Source: Aquipseudomonas ullengensis (GTDB taxonomy: Bacteria; Pseudomonadota; Gammaproteobacteria; Pseudomonadales; Pseudomonadaceae). Taken from it: DNA of 64,000 nucleotides. The DNA lies in contig NZ_JACJUD010000001.1 in the NCBI RefSeq assembly GCF_014174475.1, positions 1,054,001-1,118,000 on the forward strand, given 5' to 3'. Below are positions 44,917 to 54,914 of the stretch, piece by piece. The notes beneath the pieces are model-generated. The model ran no database searches, was not told the DNA's origin, and saw only the letters and a list, made by a program, of their open reading frames with translations. Positions within the stretch are counted from its first letter, which is position 1. The number at the start of each line of letters is the position of its first letter. Position numbers and translations under genes: made by a program.

Positions 44917-45466
44917 CGCCCCTCCGGCGCGAGGTCGTGGTCGCTGGTCGCTGATCCTGCTGCTATTGCTGACGATCGGCCCGATGATTCTCGCCACGGC
45001 CATGTACCAGTGGCGTTTCTGGGTGCCGGATGGGCGCAACTACCACGGCGTGCTGCTGGGTGACGGCCAGCAACTGGCCGATATCGGGGTCACCGGTACA
45101 AGCCAGGGCCAATGGCTGTTGCTGGTCACCGCGCCAGCCGGTTGCGCCGAAGCGTGTCGGCAGCTGGTGTACAGCGCGCGGCAGATCCATATCGGCCTCA
45201 ACCGCGAAGCATCGCGCGCCAGCCATGGCCTGGCTGTCTCCCAGCCCTTGCCGGGCGAGTACGAGGCGCTGCTGGAGCAGGAATACCCGCAGCTGGGACG
45301 CTTCCAGCTGGATGCGGTGACCTACGGCAAGTCGGGCGCTCAGGGTGCCCAACTGTGGATTGTCGACCCCCACGGCAACCTGGTGTTGCGCTACGACGAC
45401 ACGATCAAAGGCAAGGCAATCCTCGAAGACCTGAGGTTGCTGCTCAAGCTGTCGCAGATCGGCTGA
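44879..45466 (+). CDS. Oxidase-operon membrane-anchored protein, thioredoxin-like fold
   Basis: This 195-residue protein has one N-terminal span (WSLILLLLLTIGPMILATAMY) and a periplasmic domain with the SCO-like terminal phrase WIVDPHGNLVLRYDD. It has CAEAC but lacks the typical metal-binding spacing of SCO proteins. It overlaps the SURF1 end by 38 bp. This conserved but uncharacterised gene belongs to the oxidase operon in Pseudomonas. Confidence 0.85.
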   Translation: MSPAMNPAIPSSDAPPARGRGRWSLILLLLLTIGPMILATAMYQWRFWVPDGRNYHGVLLGDGQQLADIGVTGTSQGQWLLLVTAPAGCAEACRQLVYSARQIHIGLNREASRASHGLAVSQPLPGEYEALLEQEYPQLGRFQLDAVTYGKSGAQGAQLWIVDPHGNLVLRYDDTIKGKAILEDLRLLLKLSQIG

Positions 45467-45500
45467 TCGGTCGCCCATAACCACAAGAACGAGGCCCCTG

Positions 45501-46562
45501 ATGACTGAACGCAATGCCCGCCCTGGTTTTCGTCTGGCTGTCCTGGCCACCTTGCTGGCGGTGGTCGTGGTGCTGCTCGGTGCCTACACCCGGTTGACCC
45601 ACGCCGGGCTCGGCTGCCCGGACTGGCCGGGCTGCTACGGCTTTATCAGCGTGCCGCAAAGCGAGGCGCAATTGGCCCACGCCGAAGCCAACTTCCCGCA
45701 TGCCCCGGTGGAAGCGCAAAAGGGCTGGAACGAGATGATCCACCGCTACTTTGCCGGCGGCCTGGGCCTGTTGATCCTGGCTATGGCTGTGCAGGCCCTG
45801 CGCCGGCGCAACGAGGCGCAGCGTCCGCTGAAGTTGCCCCTGCTGCTGCTGGGCGTGGTGATTGCCCAGGCCGCCTTCGGCATGTGGACGGTGACCCTGC
45901 AACTCTGGCCGCAGGTGGTGACGGCACACCTGCTGGGCGGCTTCACTACCTTGGCGCTGTTGTTCCTGTTGAGCCTGCGTCTGTCCGGGCGCTTTGCGGT
46001 GCTCCCGGCGATCCCCGCGAGTCTGCGCTGGCTGGCAGGGCTGGCCCTGGCGGCGGTGGTCGGACAGGTCGCCTTGGGCGGCTGGGTCAGCTCCAACTAC
46101 GCGGCGGTGGCCTGCGTCGATCTGCCGACCTGCCACGGGCAATGGTGGCCGACCACGGACTTCGCCAACGGCTTTCACCTGACCCAGCACATCGGCCCCA
46201 ACTACCTCGGCGGCCAGTTGGACAGTGATGCCCGTACGGCCATTCACCTGACCCACCGCCTCGGCGCGGTGCTGGTCACGGTGCTCCTGCTGTTGCTGGC
46301 CTGGCGCCTGCGCGCGGCGGCTCAGGGCAAGCTGGCTGGCCTGTTGCTGCTGGCGCTGGTGCTGCAAATCAGCCTGGGCGTGAGCAATGTGTTGCTGCAC
46401 CTGCCGCTGGCCGTGGCGGTCGCCCACAACGGTGGTGGCGCGGCCTTGCTGCTGACGCTGGTACTGATCAACTACCGCCTGCGCGCGGTTGCACCATCAC
46501 GTGTCGCCGAAGATTCGCGAGCAGCGCTCGCTCCTGCCGGCCTGGCCCAGGCCGGCAAATAA
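45501..46562 (+). CDS. ctaA: Haem A synthase
   Basis: This 353-residue Cox15/CtaA protein has eight predicted spans. Haem-ligand segments are visible: TRLTHAGLGCPDWPGCYG, ... EMIHRYFAGG, LQLWPQVVTAHLLGG and LTHRLGAVLV. It converts haem O to haem A for the oxidase. A GAGG site precedes the ATG. The end of the gene carries a GC-rich hairpin, GCCGGCCTGGCCCAGGCCGG. Confidence 0.94.
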   Translation: MTERNARPGFRLAVLATLLAVVVVLLGAYTRLTHAGLGCPDWPGCYGFISVPQSEAQLAHAEANFPHAPVEAQKGWNEMIHRYFAGGLGLLILAMAVQALRRRNEAQRPLKLPLLLLGVVIAQAAFGMWTVTLQLWPQVVTAHLLGGFTTLALLFLLSLRLSGRFAVLPAIPASLRWLAGLALAAVVGQVALGGWVSSNYAAVACVDLPTCHGQWWPTTDFANGFHLTQHIGPNYLGGQLDSDARTAIHLTHRLGAVLVTVLLLLLAWRLRAAAQGKLAGLLLLALVLQISLGVSNVLLHLPLAVAVAHNGGGAALLLTLVLINYRLRAVAPSRVAEDSRAALAPAGLAQAGK

Positions 46563-46584
46563 CAACAACCAAGGAGAGACCCTC

Positions 46585-47484
46585 ATGGCTACTCTGCTGC
46601 AAGCCCACCAGGAACACGCCAGCTGGCGCGATTACCTGGAACTGACCAAGCCGCGCGTGGTGGTGCTGATGCTGATCACCTCGCTGGTCGGCATGTTCCT
46701 CGCCACTCGCGCGGGGGTGGCCTGGCAGGTGCTGGTGTTCGGCAACCTCGGCATCGGCCTGTGTGCCGGAGCGGCGGCAGCGGTCAACCATGTGGTCGAC
46801 CGGCGCATCGACTCGATCATGGCGCGTACCCACAAGCGCCCGGTTACCGCCGGGCGGCTATCGCCCGTAGCGGCACTGGGTTTTGCCCTGCTGCTGGCGG
46901 TGACGGGGATGGCGCTGCTGCTGACCTTCACCAACGAACTGGCCGCCTGGCTGACCCTGGCCTCGCTGCTCGGTTATGCAGTGATCTATACCGGCTTCCT
47001 CAAGCGCGCGACGCCGCAGAACATCGTCATCGGCGGTCTGGCCGGTGCGGCGCCGCCACTACTGGGTTGGGTCGCTGTCACCGGGCATGTCAGCGCCGAA
47101 CCGCTGCTGCTGGTGCTGATCATCTTTGCCTGGACTCCGCCGCATTTCTGGGCCCTGGCGATTCACCGCAAGGAGGAATACGCCAAGGCCGACATCCCCA
47201 TGCTGCCGGTGACCCACGGCGAGCACTACACCAAGGTGCATATCCTGCTGTACACCGTGGCGATGTTCGCCGTGACCCTGTTGCCCTACGCCATTCACAT
47301 GAGCGGCCCGCTCTACCTGGCGGCTGCCGTCGTGCTGGGCGGGCGCTTCCTGCACTGGGCCTGGGTGCTTTACCGTGACAGCAAACCGCACGCGGCGATC
47401 AACACCTTCAAGTACAGTATCTGGTACCTGTTCCTTCTCTTCATCGCCCTGCTGGCCGATCACTACCTACTACTGAGCCTATGA
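46585..47484 (+). CDS. ctaB: Protohaem IX farnesyltransferase (haem O synthase)
   Basis: This 299-residue UbiA-family enzyme has about nine spans. The prenyl-diphosphate site NHVVDRRIDSIMARTHKRP is intact and the second aspartate-rich loop follows HRKEEYAKADIPMLPV. It makes haem O from haem B and farnesyl diphosphate. It overlaps the SCO gene by ATGA. The start at 46585 has AAGGAGAG upstream. Confidence 0.96.
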   Translation: MATLLQAHQEHASWRDYLELTKPRVVVLMLITSLVGMFLATRAGVAWQVLVFGNLGIGLCAGAAAAVNHVVDRRIDSIMARTHKRPVTAGRLSPVAALGFALLLAVTGMALLLTFTNELAAWLTLASLLGYAVIYTGFLKRATPQNIVIGGLAGAAPPLLGWVAVTGHVSAEPLLLVLIIFAWTPPHFWALAIHRKEEYAKADIPMLPVTHGEHYTKVHILLYTVAMFAVTLLPYAIHMSGPLYLAAAVVLGGRFLHWAWVLYRDSKPHAAINTFKYSIWYLFLLFIALLADHYLLLSL

Positions 47485-48125
47485 ACCGAACCCAGAAAAC
47501 CGTTTTCATCCTGGTTGGCGCCGTTGCCCTGGTGCTTGGCCTGACTGTGCACAAGGTCCTCAATGGCCACGGTGACGGCACCGACAAGGTGGCCCAACTG
47601 GATGCCGGCATCGTCCTGTTGCCGCAGGCCCGCAGCCTGCCCGACCTGAGCCTGACCAATCAGGATGGCCAGCCGGTGGTGCTGGATCAACTCAAGGAGC
47701 AATGGAGCCTGCTGTTCTTCGGCTACACCTTCTGCCCGGACATCTGCCCGACCACCCTGGCCCAGCTGCGCCAGCTCAAGGGCATGCTGCCGGCCGATGT
47801 GCAGGGACGGGTACGCATGGTGCTGGTCAGCGTCGACCCGAATCGCGACACCCCGCAGAAACTCAAGCAATACCTGGGTTACTTCGATGCCAGTTTTGTC
47901 GGCCTGACCGGTGCCCAGGCGGATATCCAGACCCTGGCCAGCGCGGTGAGCATCCCCTACATTCCGGCCGACACCAGCAAGGAAAACTACACCGTCGACC
48001 ACAGCGGCAACCTGGTCATCCTCGGCCCGGATGGCACCCAGCGCGGCTTTATCCGCGCGCCGCTGAACAACGACAAACTTGCTGAACAATTGCCGCCGCT
48101 ACTGCGCAGCGAAGGTGGCGCATAA
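47481..48125 (+). CDS. SCO1/SenC copper chaperone
   Basis: This 214-residue protein has an N-terminal membrane anchor and a thioredoxin fold with copper ligands Cys85 and Cys89 (FGYTFCPDICPTTL) and His174 (in VDHSGN). It delivers copper to the CuA site of subunit II. It is the last gene of the oxidase unit, overlapping ctaB by ATGA. Confidence 0.95.
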   Translation: MNRTQKTVFILVGAVALVLGLTVHKVLNGHGDGTDKVAQLDAGIVLLPQARSLPDLSLTNQDGQPVVLDQLKEQWSLLFFGYTFCPDICPTTLAQLRQLKGMLPADVQGRVRMVLVSVDPNRDTPQKLKQYLGYFDASFVGLTGAQADIQTLASAVSIPYIPADTSKENYTVDHSGNLVILGPDGTQRGFIRAPLNNDKLAEQLPPLLRSEGGA

Positions 48126-48219
48126 AGGACGAGTCCTCGCTACAATGCCGGAACCCGCCGGCGGGCCACGGGTCGAACAGCCGCCCGCCCCTCGCGGTCC
48201 CATTGCCAAGGAGTCCTGC

Positions 48220-48849
48220 ATGCGTAACCTGATTTTCAGCGCCGCCCTCGCCACCCTCAGCCTGTTCGGCCTCAGCGCCCAGGCCGAAACCATCGAGGCG
48301 GGCAACCAGTATGTCGAGCTGAGCAGCCCGGTGCCGGTCTCCGAGCCCGGCAAGATCGAAGTGGTCGAGCTGTTCTGGTACGGCTGCCCGCACTGCTACC
48401 AGTTCGAGCCAACCCTCAATCCGTGGATCGACAAGCTGCCGGAAGACGTCCATTTCGTGCGTATTCCAGCCATGTTCGGCGGCGTTTGGGATATTCACGG
48501 GCAGCTGTTCATCACCCTCGAATCCATGGGCGTAGAGCGTCAGGTGCACAAGGCCGTATTCGATGCCATCCACAAGGAAGGCAAGAAGCTGGCGACCGCT
48601 GAAGAGATGGCCGACTTCGTTGCCACCCTGGGCGTCGACAAGGACAAGTTCCTCAGCACCTTCCACTCCTTCGCCGTCAAAGGCCAGATGGAGAAAGCCA
48701 AGAAACTCGCCGTGGCCTACCAGATCTCTGGCGTGCCGACGCTGATCGTCAACGGCAAGTACCGTTTCGACGTGCGCAGTTCCGGTGGTCCCGAGCAGAC
48801 CCTGGATGTTGCCAACCAGCTGATCGCCAAAGAGCGCGCAGCGCGCTGA
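48220..48849 (+). CDS. dsbA: Periplasmic thiol:disulphide oxidoreductase DsbA
   Basis: This 209-residue protein has a signal peptide (cleavage near AQA-ETI) and the active site CPHC (56-59) in LFWYGCPHCYQF, with the cis-proline loop SGVPTLIV. It forms disulphide bonds in exported proteins. It starts at ATG 48220 behind AAGGAG. It is 94 bp past the SCO gene, so it may be expressed both from its own promoter and by readthrough. Confidence 0.96.
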   Translation: MRNLIFSAALATLSLFGLSAQAETIEAGNQYVELSSPVPVSEPGKIEVVELFWYGCPHCYQFEPTLNPWIDKLPEDVHFVRIPAMFGGVWDIHGQLFITLESMGVERQVHKAVFDAIHKEGKKLATAEEMADFVATLGVDKDKFLSTFHSFAVKGQMEKAKKLAVAYQISGVPTLIVNGKYRFDVRSSGGPEQTLDVANQLIAKERAAR

Positions 48850-48862
48850 GCCCAGGCCCGGC

Positions 48863-49744
48863 ATGTTGCGGCGCTGGAGTTCCGGGCGTTCGGCAGGCCT
48901 GCGGGATACGCAGGTCAACCACCGTTGCCCGGAATCCGGCGCTTTACCTAGCAGCGGGCTCCTGCGCCTGCTCAGCTTCAACATCCAGGTTGGTATCAAT
49001 ACCGCCGGCTATCGCCACTACCTGACCCGCAGTTGGCAGCATTTGCTGCCCAATGCCGGGCGGGGTGGCAACCTGCAACGCATCGGCAGCCTGCTTGGCG
49101 ACTATGACCTGGTCGCCCTGCAGGAAGTCGACGGCGGCAGCCTGCGCTCCGGCTACGTCAACCAGGTCGAGCACCTCGCCCAACTCGGCGCCTTCCCCTA
49201 CTGGTACCAGCAGCTCAACCGCAACCTTGGCCGCCTGGCGCAGCACAGCAATGGCGTGCTCAGCCGCCTGCAGCCGAGCCAGCTGGAAGACCATCCACTG
49301 CCGGGCCCGCCTGGACGTGGGGCGATCCTGCTGCGTTTTGGCGAAGGGCCGGACGCGTTGGTCGTGGTGATGATGCACCTGGCCCTCGGCGCCCGTACCC
49401 GTACTCGCCAGCTCGCCTACATCCGGGAGTTGATCGGCGGTTATCGCCATCAGATTCTCATGGGCGACATGAACACCCATGCCGTCGATCTGCTGCAGCA
49501 TTCGCCGCTGCGTGACCTGGGCCTGCTCGCGCCGCAGATCGAGGCAACGTTCCCCAGCTGGCGCCCGCAGCGCTGCCTGGACCACATCCTGCTCAGCCCC
49601 GGCCTGGCCCTGGAACGGGTCGCCGTGCTCAGCCAGCCGATTTCCGATCATCTGCCGGTAGCGGTGGATATCCGCCTGCCGGTAGCCTTGGGCGGTTATC
49701 CACCACCTATGCTCAACGTGCCTGCCACTGGATCGCCACCATGA
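48863..49744 (+). CDS. Endonuclease/exonuclease/phosphatase family protein
   Basis: This 293-residue protein has the EEP fold motifs LSFNIQ, LQEVDGG, MGDMNTH and, at the end, SDHLPV, all metal or catalytic sites. The substrate may be DNA, a phospholipid or an inositol phosphate. The gene order dsbA, this gene, diguanylate cyclase is conserved in Pseudomonas, as I recall. It overlaps the cyclase start by 4 bp. Confidence 0.9.
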   Translation: MLRRWSSGRSAGLRDTQVNHRCPESGALPSSGLLRLLSFNIQVGINTAGYRHYLTRSWQHLLPNAGRGGNLQRIGSLLGDYDLVALQEVDGGSLRSGYVNQVEHLAQLGAFPYWYQQLNRNLGRLAQHSNGVLSRLQPSQLEDHPLPGPPGRGAILLRFGEGPDALVVVMMHLALGARTRTRQLAYIRELIGGYRHQILMGDMNTHAVDLLQHSPLRDLGLLAPQIEATFPSWRPQRCLDHILLSPGLALERVAVLSQPISDHLPVAVDIRLPVALGGYPPPMLNVPATGSPP

Positions 49745-51642
49745 CCGATGATGCCCAGCGCTGGAAAGCCAAATACCTGGAGAGCCTGGAGCAGCAGGAG
49801 GTGCTGGAAGAGCGCTGGAACGAGCGTCTCGACCTGCTGCGCCGTGGCCTGGTGCGTAGCTCGCTGGCGGCGGAAGGTGCCGACAAGGCGGTCGACCAGT
49901 GCATGCAGGAATTGCGCGACATCATCCGCGGCGACCAGATGGACCGTGGCCTCGCCGCGCTGATTCCGCGCCTGGAAAAAGCCGTGCTCGACTCCGAGCA
50001 ACGCAGGCAGCAGCGCGTCGAGCAGAACGTCGCCGGCCTGACCGGCCTGACCAGCCAGTTGCTGGCGCTGGACCTGCCGCGCGAAGTGCGCAAACCGCTC
50101 AAGCAGTTCGCCAAGCGCATCGAGGAACGTGCCAGCCAGTCCCGCGAAATTCCGGCCCTGCTGGCCGAGCTGAGCAGCCTGCAGGAAAAGGCCCTGGTGG
50201 TGATCAGCAGCAGTGGCGACGGTGAAGCGGCCCGCCCCGGTTTGCTGCAGCGCCTGTTTGGCGGTCGCGATGAGGACGCCAGTGGTGAGGCAGCTCCCGC
50301 TGCTACTGCGCCCGCAGGTGCCGATGCCCCGGCGATCAGCAACGAACCGGCGGCCAATGCCGAATCGCTAGCTCCAGCAGCGCCGCCGGTGGCCCAGGCC
50401 GCGGGTGCCGAATTGGTTGAAGCCGCCGCGGTTGCGCCGCTGGTGCAGCCTGCTGTCGTGCCGAGCCCGGTCAGCCTGATCGAGGGTGGCGCGCCGCCGC
50501 GAACTTCACCGACCCTCGACAGCCTGCCTCTGGATGCGCGCATCTTCACTGGCGAGGGCAATCCCGAATTCGCCCTGCCGGATCGCCCCGAGCCCGGTTA
50601 CAGCGCCGTGGCGCCGCATGTCGCGCAGAGCCTGCAGAAGCTGCTGGATGAGCTCGATCTGCCGCCGCGCCACCAGCCCCAGGGCGAGGCATTGCGCGAG
50701 CGCCTGCAGGGCGGCCTGAACTGGTACGAGCTGGTTCCGGTGCTCGATGACCTGGCTGTGCTGGTGCTGGCGGTCAGCGACAGCGGCCAGCGCGAGTTCG
50801 CTGGTTATCTCAAGCAGCTCAACGAGCGCCTGGCGGCGTTCCTCGGCACCCTCACCGAGGCCCACGAGGGCTACAGCGAATCGGTCGAAAGCGCGCGCAG
50901 CTTCAATCAGGAGCTACGTGACCAGGTCAGCGGCTTGCAGGCCAGCGTGCTGGATGCATCTGACCTGGATGACCTCAAGCGCGCGCTGGAAGCGCGGCTC
51001 GATGGCCTGCTCAGCACCGTCAGCGAACACCAGCGCCAGCGCGATGGCCGCGAAGAGCTGGTCACCGAACGCCTGCAGAGCCTGGTGCAGAAAGTCGCCG
51101 ACATGGAGCAGGAGGCGCAGGAGTTCCGCGATCACATCGAGGAACAGCGGCAGAAAGCCCTGACCGACCCGCTCACCGGCCTGCCCAACCGCGCGGCCTG
51201 GAGTGAGCGCCTGGAGCTGGAGATGGCTCGCTGGCAGCGCTACGGCGGTGATCTATTGCTGGCGATCCTGGACATTGATCACTTCAAGCGGATCAACGAC
51301 GACTATGGCCACCTGGCCGGCGACAAGGTGCTGAAGATCATCGCCACCGAGCTGGCCAAGCGCCTGCGCAAGACCGACTTCCTCGCCCGTTTCGGCGGCG
51401 AGGAGTTCGTCCTGCTGGTGCCCACCACGCCGCTGGAAGGCGGCCACCAACTGCTGGAGACCCTGCGCAGCGCCATCGAGAGCTGCCCGTTCCACTTCCG
51501 TGGCGAGCGGGTGACCATCACCCTGTCCTCCGGACTCACCGCCTTCGGCAAGGGCGAGAGCAGCGAGAAGGTCTTCGAACGCGCCGACCAGGCGCTCTAC
51601 CGCGCCAAACGCGGCGGGCGCAACCGTATCGAGCAGGACTAG
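49741..51642 (+). CDS. dgcH: Diguanylate cyclase with long coiled-coil N-terminus (DgcH-like)
   Basis: This 633-residue cytoplasmic GGDEF protein has an intact GGEEF active site (552-556) and an RxxD inhibitory site (RKTD, 543-546) at the canonical spacing, so it should make c-di-GMP with product feedback. The N-terminal 450 residues are largely helical with an Ala/Pro-rich linker (about 185-250) and a coiled-coil before the cyclase. No membrane span was seen. It has the DgcH layout and the same neighbours as in P. aeruginosa (PA5487). Confidence 0.9.
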   Translation: MTDDAQRWKAKYLESLEQQEVLEERWNERLDLLRRGLVRSSLAAEGADKAVDQCMQELRDIIRGDQMDRGLAALIPRLEKAVLDSEQRRQQRVEQNVAGLTGLTSQLLALDLPREVRKPLKQFAKRIEERASQSREIPALLAELSSLQEKALVVISSSGDGEAARPGLLQRLFGGRDEDASGEAAPAATAPAGADAPAISNEPAANAESLAPAAPPVAQAAGAELVEAAAVAPLVQPAVVPSPVSLIEGGAPPRTSPTLDSLPLDARIFTGEGNPEFALPDRPEPGYSAVAPHVAQSLQKLLDELDLPPRHQPQGEALRERLQGGLNWYELVPVLDDLAVLVLAVSDSGQREFAGYLKQLNERLAAFLGTLTEAHEGYSESVESARSFNQELRDQVSGLQASVLDASDLDDLKRALEARLDGLLSTVSEHQRQRDGREELVTERLQSLVQKVADMEQEAQEFRDHIEEQRQKALTDPLTGLPNRAAWSERLELEMARWQRYGGDLLLAILDIDHFKRINDDYGHLAGDKVLKIIATELAKRLRKTDFLARFGGEEFVLLVPTTPLEGGHQLLETLRSAIESCPFHFRGERVTITLSSGLTAFGKGESSEKVFERADQALYRAKRGGRNRIEQD

Positions 51643-51686
51643 CGTCGAGCCGTCCGCAGCGTGTGCCGCGTCCGTCGGACTGCGCC

Positions 51687-53108
51687 TCAGGCGGCACTCG
51701 GCAGGTAAGGTTTCCAGCTCTCCGGAATAGCCTCCAGGCGCGGGTAGCCCATGGCGTCCAGTTGCAGGTGCGAGAGCAGGAACGGCGTGTGCCGCAGGTG
51801 CGCCGGCACGCTGCGCAGTTCCGGTAGCCAGAGGCTGACGTAGGCGCCGTCGGGGTCGTACTGGCGAGCCTGGCGCAGGGCGTTGAATAGCTCTTTTTGC
51901 CGGGGATCGCTGCTGATTCCTGCCAGATAGGCCCAGTTCCCCCAGTTGCTCGCCGGGTCGTAGTCCAGCAGGTGTTCCTCGAACCAGGCGGCGCCGTGGC
52001 GCCAGTCCTGTTCCAGGTCATTGACCAGGTAGTTGGCCACCACCTGCCGCCCGCGATTGGACATGAAGCCGGTAGCCGCCAGTTCGCGCATGTTGGCATC
52101 CACCAGGGGCATGCCGGTGCGGCCCTGGCACCACTGGGTGAAGCGCTGGTCGAGATGTTGCGGTGCGCGCGCGGTGGCTTTCAGCCCGCCAGCCCGGAAC
52201 AGCGCGCTGCCGTGGCGTACCAGGGTCCAGCGGAAGAAGTCGCGCCAGAGCATTTCCAGCCACAGCCAGTGGGTCGAATCATTGCGCCCGTACTGCGACT
52301 CGTGGCGGCGTAGCTCGGCTACCACGCGGCGCGCGGACAGGCTGCCGTTGGCCAGCCACGGCGAGAATTTCGACGAATATTCGCTGCCGATCAGGCCGTT
52401 GCGGGTGTCCTTGTACTGGCGCACGCCCTGGCTCAGCCACAGGTAGTCGCGCAACCGCGCCTGCGCGGCGGGCTCGCCACCGGAGAACGGGAAGGCGCTG
52501 TTGGCCACGCTGAGCGGTTCGCCCAGGCCCAGTTGCGACAGGCTGGGCAGCGGGTTGCAGTAAGACTCGGCGCCTTCCGGCAGGGCCGGTAAACGGGCCG
52601 GTGCGGGGCGTGGCTGGAACACCGGCAGGCGCTGTTCCACCAATTCGCGGAACTGGCTGTAGACCTGCGGCAGTTCCTCGATGCGGCACGGCAGCTCTTC
52701 GCTGCGCAGCAGGTGGTTGCCGTTCAGTTCGCGCAGCGGCACCTCGCCCAGGGCGCTGCGCACGGCGGCGAGCTGGGCGCGCTCCTCGGGGGCGATTTCT
52801 TCCAGGGTCAGGACTTCCTGCAGGGCGAACTGCTCGACCAGGCGCGGTAGCACCTGCTCGGCGTGGCCCTTGATCAGCATCAGCGCCGAGCCGCGCTGGC
52901 GTAGCTCGCCATCCAGTGCGGCCAGGCTTTCCAGCAGGAAGCGCGCGCGGTGCACGCCAAGTCGCGGGTTGCCCAGCGGCCCAGGCTGTAGCGCGTCGGT
53001 GTCGAGCACATACACCGGTAGCAGGCGATCCGCCGCCAGTGCGGCCTGCAACGCCGGATGATCGTCCAAGCGTAGATCCTGTTTGAACCACAGCAACTGA
53101 CGTCGCAT
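51687..53108 (-). CDS. Cryptochrome DASH family photolyase
   Basis: This 473-residue flavoprotein has an N-terminal photolyase domain (LLWFKQDLRLDDHPAL) and the FAD-binding C-terminal half. The NRGRQVVANYLVNDLEQDWR and YDPASNWGNWAYLAG segments and TGMPLVDANMRELAATGFMS are specific to the DASH branch. DASH proteins repair CPD lesions in single-stranded DNA and may act as light sensors. It is read leftward from the ATG at 53108. No LexA box was seen near it. Confidence 0.92.
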   Translation of the reverse strand: MRRQLLWFKQDLRLDDHPALQAALAADRLLPVYVLDTDALQPGPLGNPRLGVHRARFLLESLAALDGELRQRGSALMLIKGHAEQVLPRLVEQFALQEVLTLEEIAPEERAQLAAVRSALGEVPLRELNGNHLLRSEELPCRIEELPQVYSQFRELVEQRLPVFQPRPAPARLPALPEGAESYCNPLPSLSQLGLGEPLSVANSAFPFSGGEPAAQARLRDYLWLSQGVRQYKDTRNGLIGSEYSSKFSPWLANGSLSARRVVAELRRHESQYGRNDSTHWLWLEMLWRDFFRWTLVRHGSALFRAGGLKATARAPQHLDQRFTQWCQGRTGMPLVDANMRELAATGFMSNRGRQVVANYLVNDLEQDWRHGAAWFEEHLLDYDPASNWGNWAYLAGISSDPRQKELFNALRQARQYDPDGAYVSLWLPELRSVPAHLRHTPFLLSHLQLDAMGYPRLEAIPESWKPYLPSAA

Positions 53109-53348
53109 GGCGCTCCTCCTCGATGAGCCTTGAGATAGACAATACGCCGCTGCGCAGCGAGTGCTGCTGCCGTCTGTCCCGCCCTGACTCCCGCTGTCGT
53201 TCGATACGGGCGAACTGTGATACGCGTCGCACTCTATGGGCTCGCCTGGCGGCCTCAAGGTAGCGTTCCTGACACGTGGCAGACGCATTGACGACAGACG
53301 CTGCGGGGCCTGGCCGTTTAGACTGTGGGGATCGTTGAGGAGTTCGTC

Positions 53349-53942
53349 ATGGATCTATTCGGCATCGCCGTACTGGTGTTTCTGGTCACCGACCCGTTCG
53401 GCAATATCGCCATCTACCTGGCTGCCCTGAAGAATGTCGCACCCGAGCGGCGCATGCGCGTGGTCGCGCGCGAACTGCTGTTCGCCCTCGGCCTGCTGAT
53501 GCTGTTCCTCACCTTTGGCGACAAGATCCTCAGTGGCCTTGGCCTGTCGCGCGAGGCCACGGCGATTGCCGGCGGCATCATCCTGTTCATCATTGCCCTG
53601 CGCCTGATCTTCCCCACGCCGCAAGGCCTGCTCGGCGACGTGCCGGACGGCGAGCCGATGCTGGTGCCGCTGGCCACTCCAGCGGTGGCCGGACCGTCGG
53701 CGCTGGCGGTGCTGATGACCCTGCGCAACACCCACCAGGGCGAGTTGTGGGAGCTCTACCTGGCGGTGTTCCTGGCCTGGCTGGCGACTGCGGCGATCCT
53801 CCTGCAGGCCTCCTGGCTGCAGCGCTTCCTTGGTCCGCGCGGGCTGATGGCGGTGGAGCGCCTGACCGGCATGCTGCTGATCATGCTCAGCGTCGACATG
53901 CTGTTGGACAACCTGCAGAGCATCCTGCATATCGCCCCCTGA
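53349..53942 (+). CDS. MarC family integral membrane protein
   Basis: This 197-residue protein has six hydrophobic segments and MarC signatures: VTDPFGNIAIYLAALK near the N-terminus and LATPAVAGPSALAVLMTL in the middle. The start at 53349 gives MDLFGIAVLVFLVTDPFGN. Despite early naming after multiple antibiotic resistance, function of the family is unclear. A short palindrome follows at 54017-54037. Confidence 0.92.
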   Translation: MDLFGIAVLVFLVTDPFGNIAIYLAALKNVAPERRMRVVARELLFALGLLMLFLTFGDKILSGLGLSREATAIAGGIILFIIALRLIFPTPQGLLGDVPDGEPMLVPLATPAVAGPSALAVLMTLRNTHQGELWELYLAVFLAWLATAAILLQASWLQRFLGPRGLMAVERLTGMLLIMLSVDMLLDNLQSILHIAP

Positions 53943-54062
53943 CGGCCTGCTGCGCGTGGGTCAAGCGGCTGCGACAAGCGCTGCGCCGCTAGTTTGCAAG
54001 ATCGTCATCAAGCCCCGAGCGGAGCTAAACTCCGCTCCCCTGCCGAGCGTGCTGCCCAGCCC

Positions 54063-54845
54063 ATGAGATTCGTTCTACTCGCCCTCACTGCCATGCTGCT
54101 GACCGCCTGCGCCAACACGCCGTCGATCAACGACAGCTACCACGCGCGCAGCCAGAACAGCCGTGTGCAGTACATCGTGCTGCACTACACCTCCACCGAT
54201 TTTGCCCAGTCCCTGGCCCTGCTGACCCATGCCGATGTCAGTAGCCATTACCTGATCGCCGACGACCAGCCCGCCAGCGTCTACCGCCTGGTCGACGAAG
54301 ACCGCCGTGCCTGGCATGCCGGTGAGAGCGAGTGGCAGGGCCGCACCTGGTTGAATGCCAGCACCATCGGCATCGAGATGGTCAACCAGGGCTACGAGGA
54401 CACCCCCCAGGGGCGCGTCTGGCAGCCCTACAGCGAGGCGCAGATCGAGGCGCTGATCGTCCTGCTCAAGGACATCGTGCGGCGCCATCAGCTGCCCATC
54501 GACAGCATCATCGGCCACAGCGATATCGCCCCGCAGCGCAAGGTCGACCCCGGCCCGCTGTTCCCCTGGAAGCGCCTGGCCGAGGCCGGCCTGATCCGCT
54601 GGCCGGACGCCGCCGCAGTCGCCCGCGAGCAAGCCGCCTTTGCCGCCAGCCTGCCGAGCGCGCAGTGGTTCCAGGAGCAACTGCTGCGCCTGGGCTACCC
54701 CACGCCGCAAACCGGCCACTTCGACCCGGCCACGCGCAAGGTGCTGGCTGCGTTCCAGATGAAGTACCGGCCGGCGCGTTTCGATGGCCAGGCGGACGCC
54801 GAAAGCGCAGCCCTGCTGCTGGTGCTCAACCGCCCGGCGCCTTGA
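54063..54845 (+). CDS. N-acetylmuramoyl-L-alanine amidase lipoprotein (AmiD/AmpDh2-like)
   Basis: This 260-residue protein has a lipoprotein signal ending LLTAC-16, an amidase_2 domain with zinc ligands His41, His152 and Asp162 (in VLHYTS and IIGHSDIAPQRKVDPGP), catalytic Glu105, and a C-terminal peptidoglycan-binding domain (about 205-258). It should cleave anhydro- or intact muropeptides at the outer membrane. It resembles AmpDh2. Start 54063 was chosen for the lipobox. Confidence 0.93.
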   Translation: MRFVLLALTAMLLTACANTPSINDSYHARSQNSRVQYIVLHYTSTDFAQSLALLTHADVSSHYLIADDQPASVYRLVDEDRRAWHAGESEWQGRTWLNASTIGIEMVNQGYEDTPQGRVWQPYSEAQIEALIVLLKDIVRRHQLPIDSIIGHSDIAPQRKVDPGPLFPWKRLAEAGLIRWPDAAAVAREQAAFAASLPSAQWFQEQLLRLGYPTPQTGHFDPATRKVLAAFQMKYRPARFDGQADAESAALLLVLNRPAP

Positions 54846-54914
54846 CTGGGGAGCCGCAGGCGCCGCACCGCACTAGGCGCTATACCTGAGTGACCCCTGC
54901 TCGGAGTCCGCTCC

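Noticed and set aside
46538..46560. GC-rich hairpin at the end of ctaA as a terminator
   Set aside because: It lies inside the ctaA coding end, has no T tract, and ctaB follows at once with its own ribosome site, so termination there is unlikely.
54017..54037. GAGCGGAG/CTCCGCTC palindrome as a terminator after marC
   Set aside because: No T run follows and it lies nearer the amidase start than the marC stop; its role is undecided.
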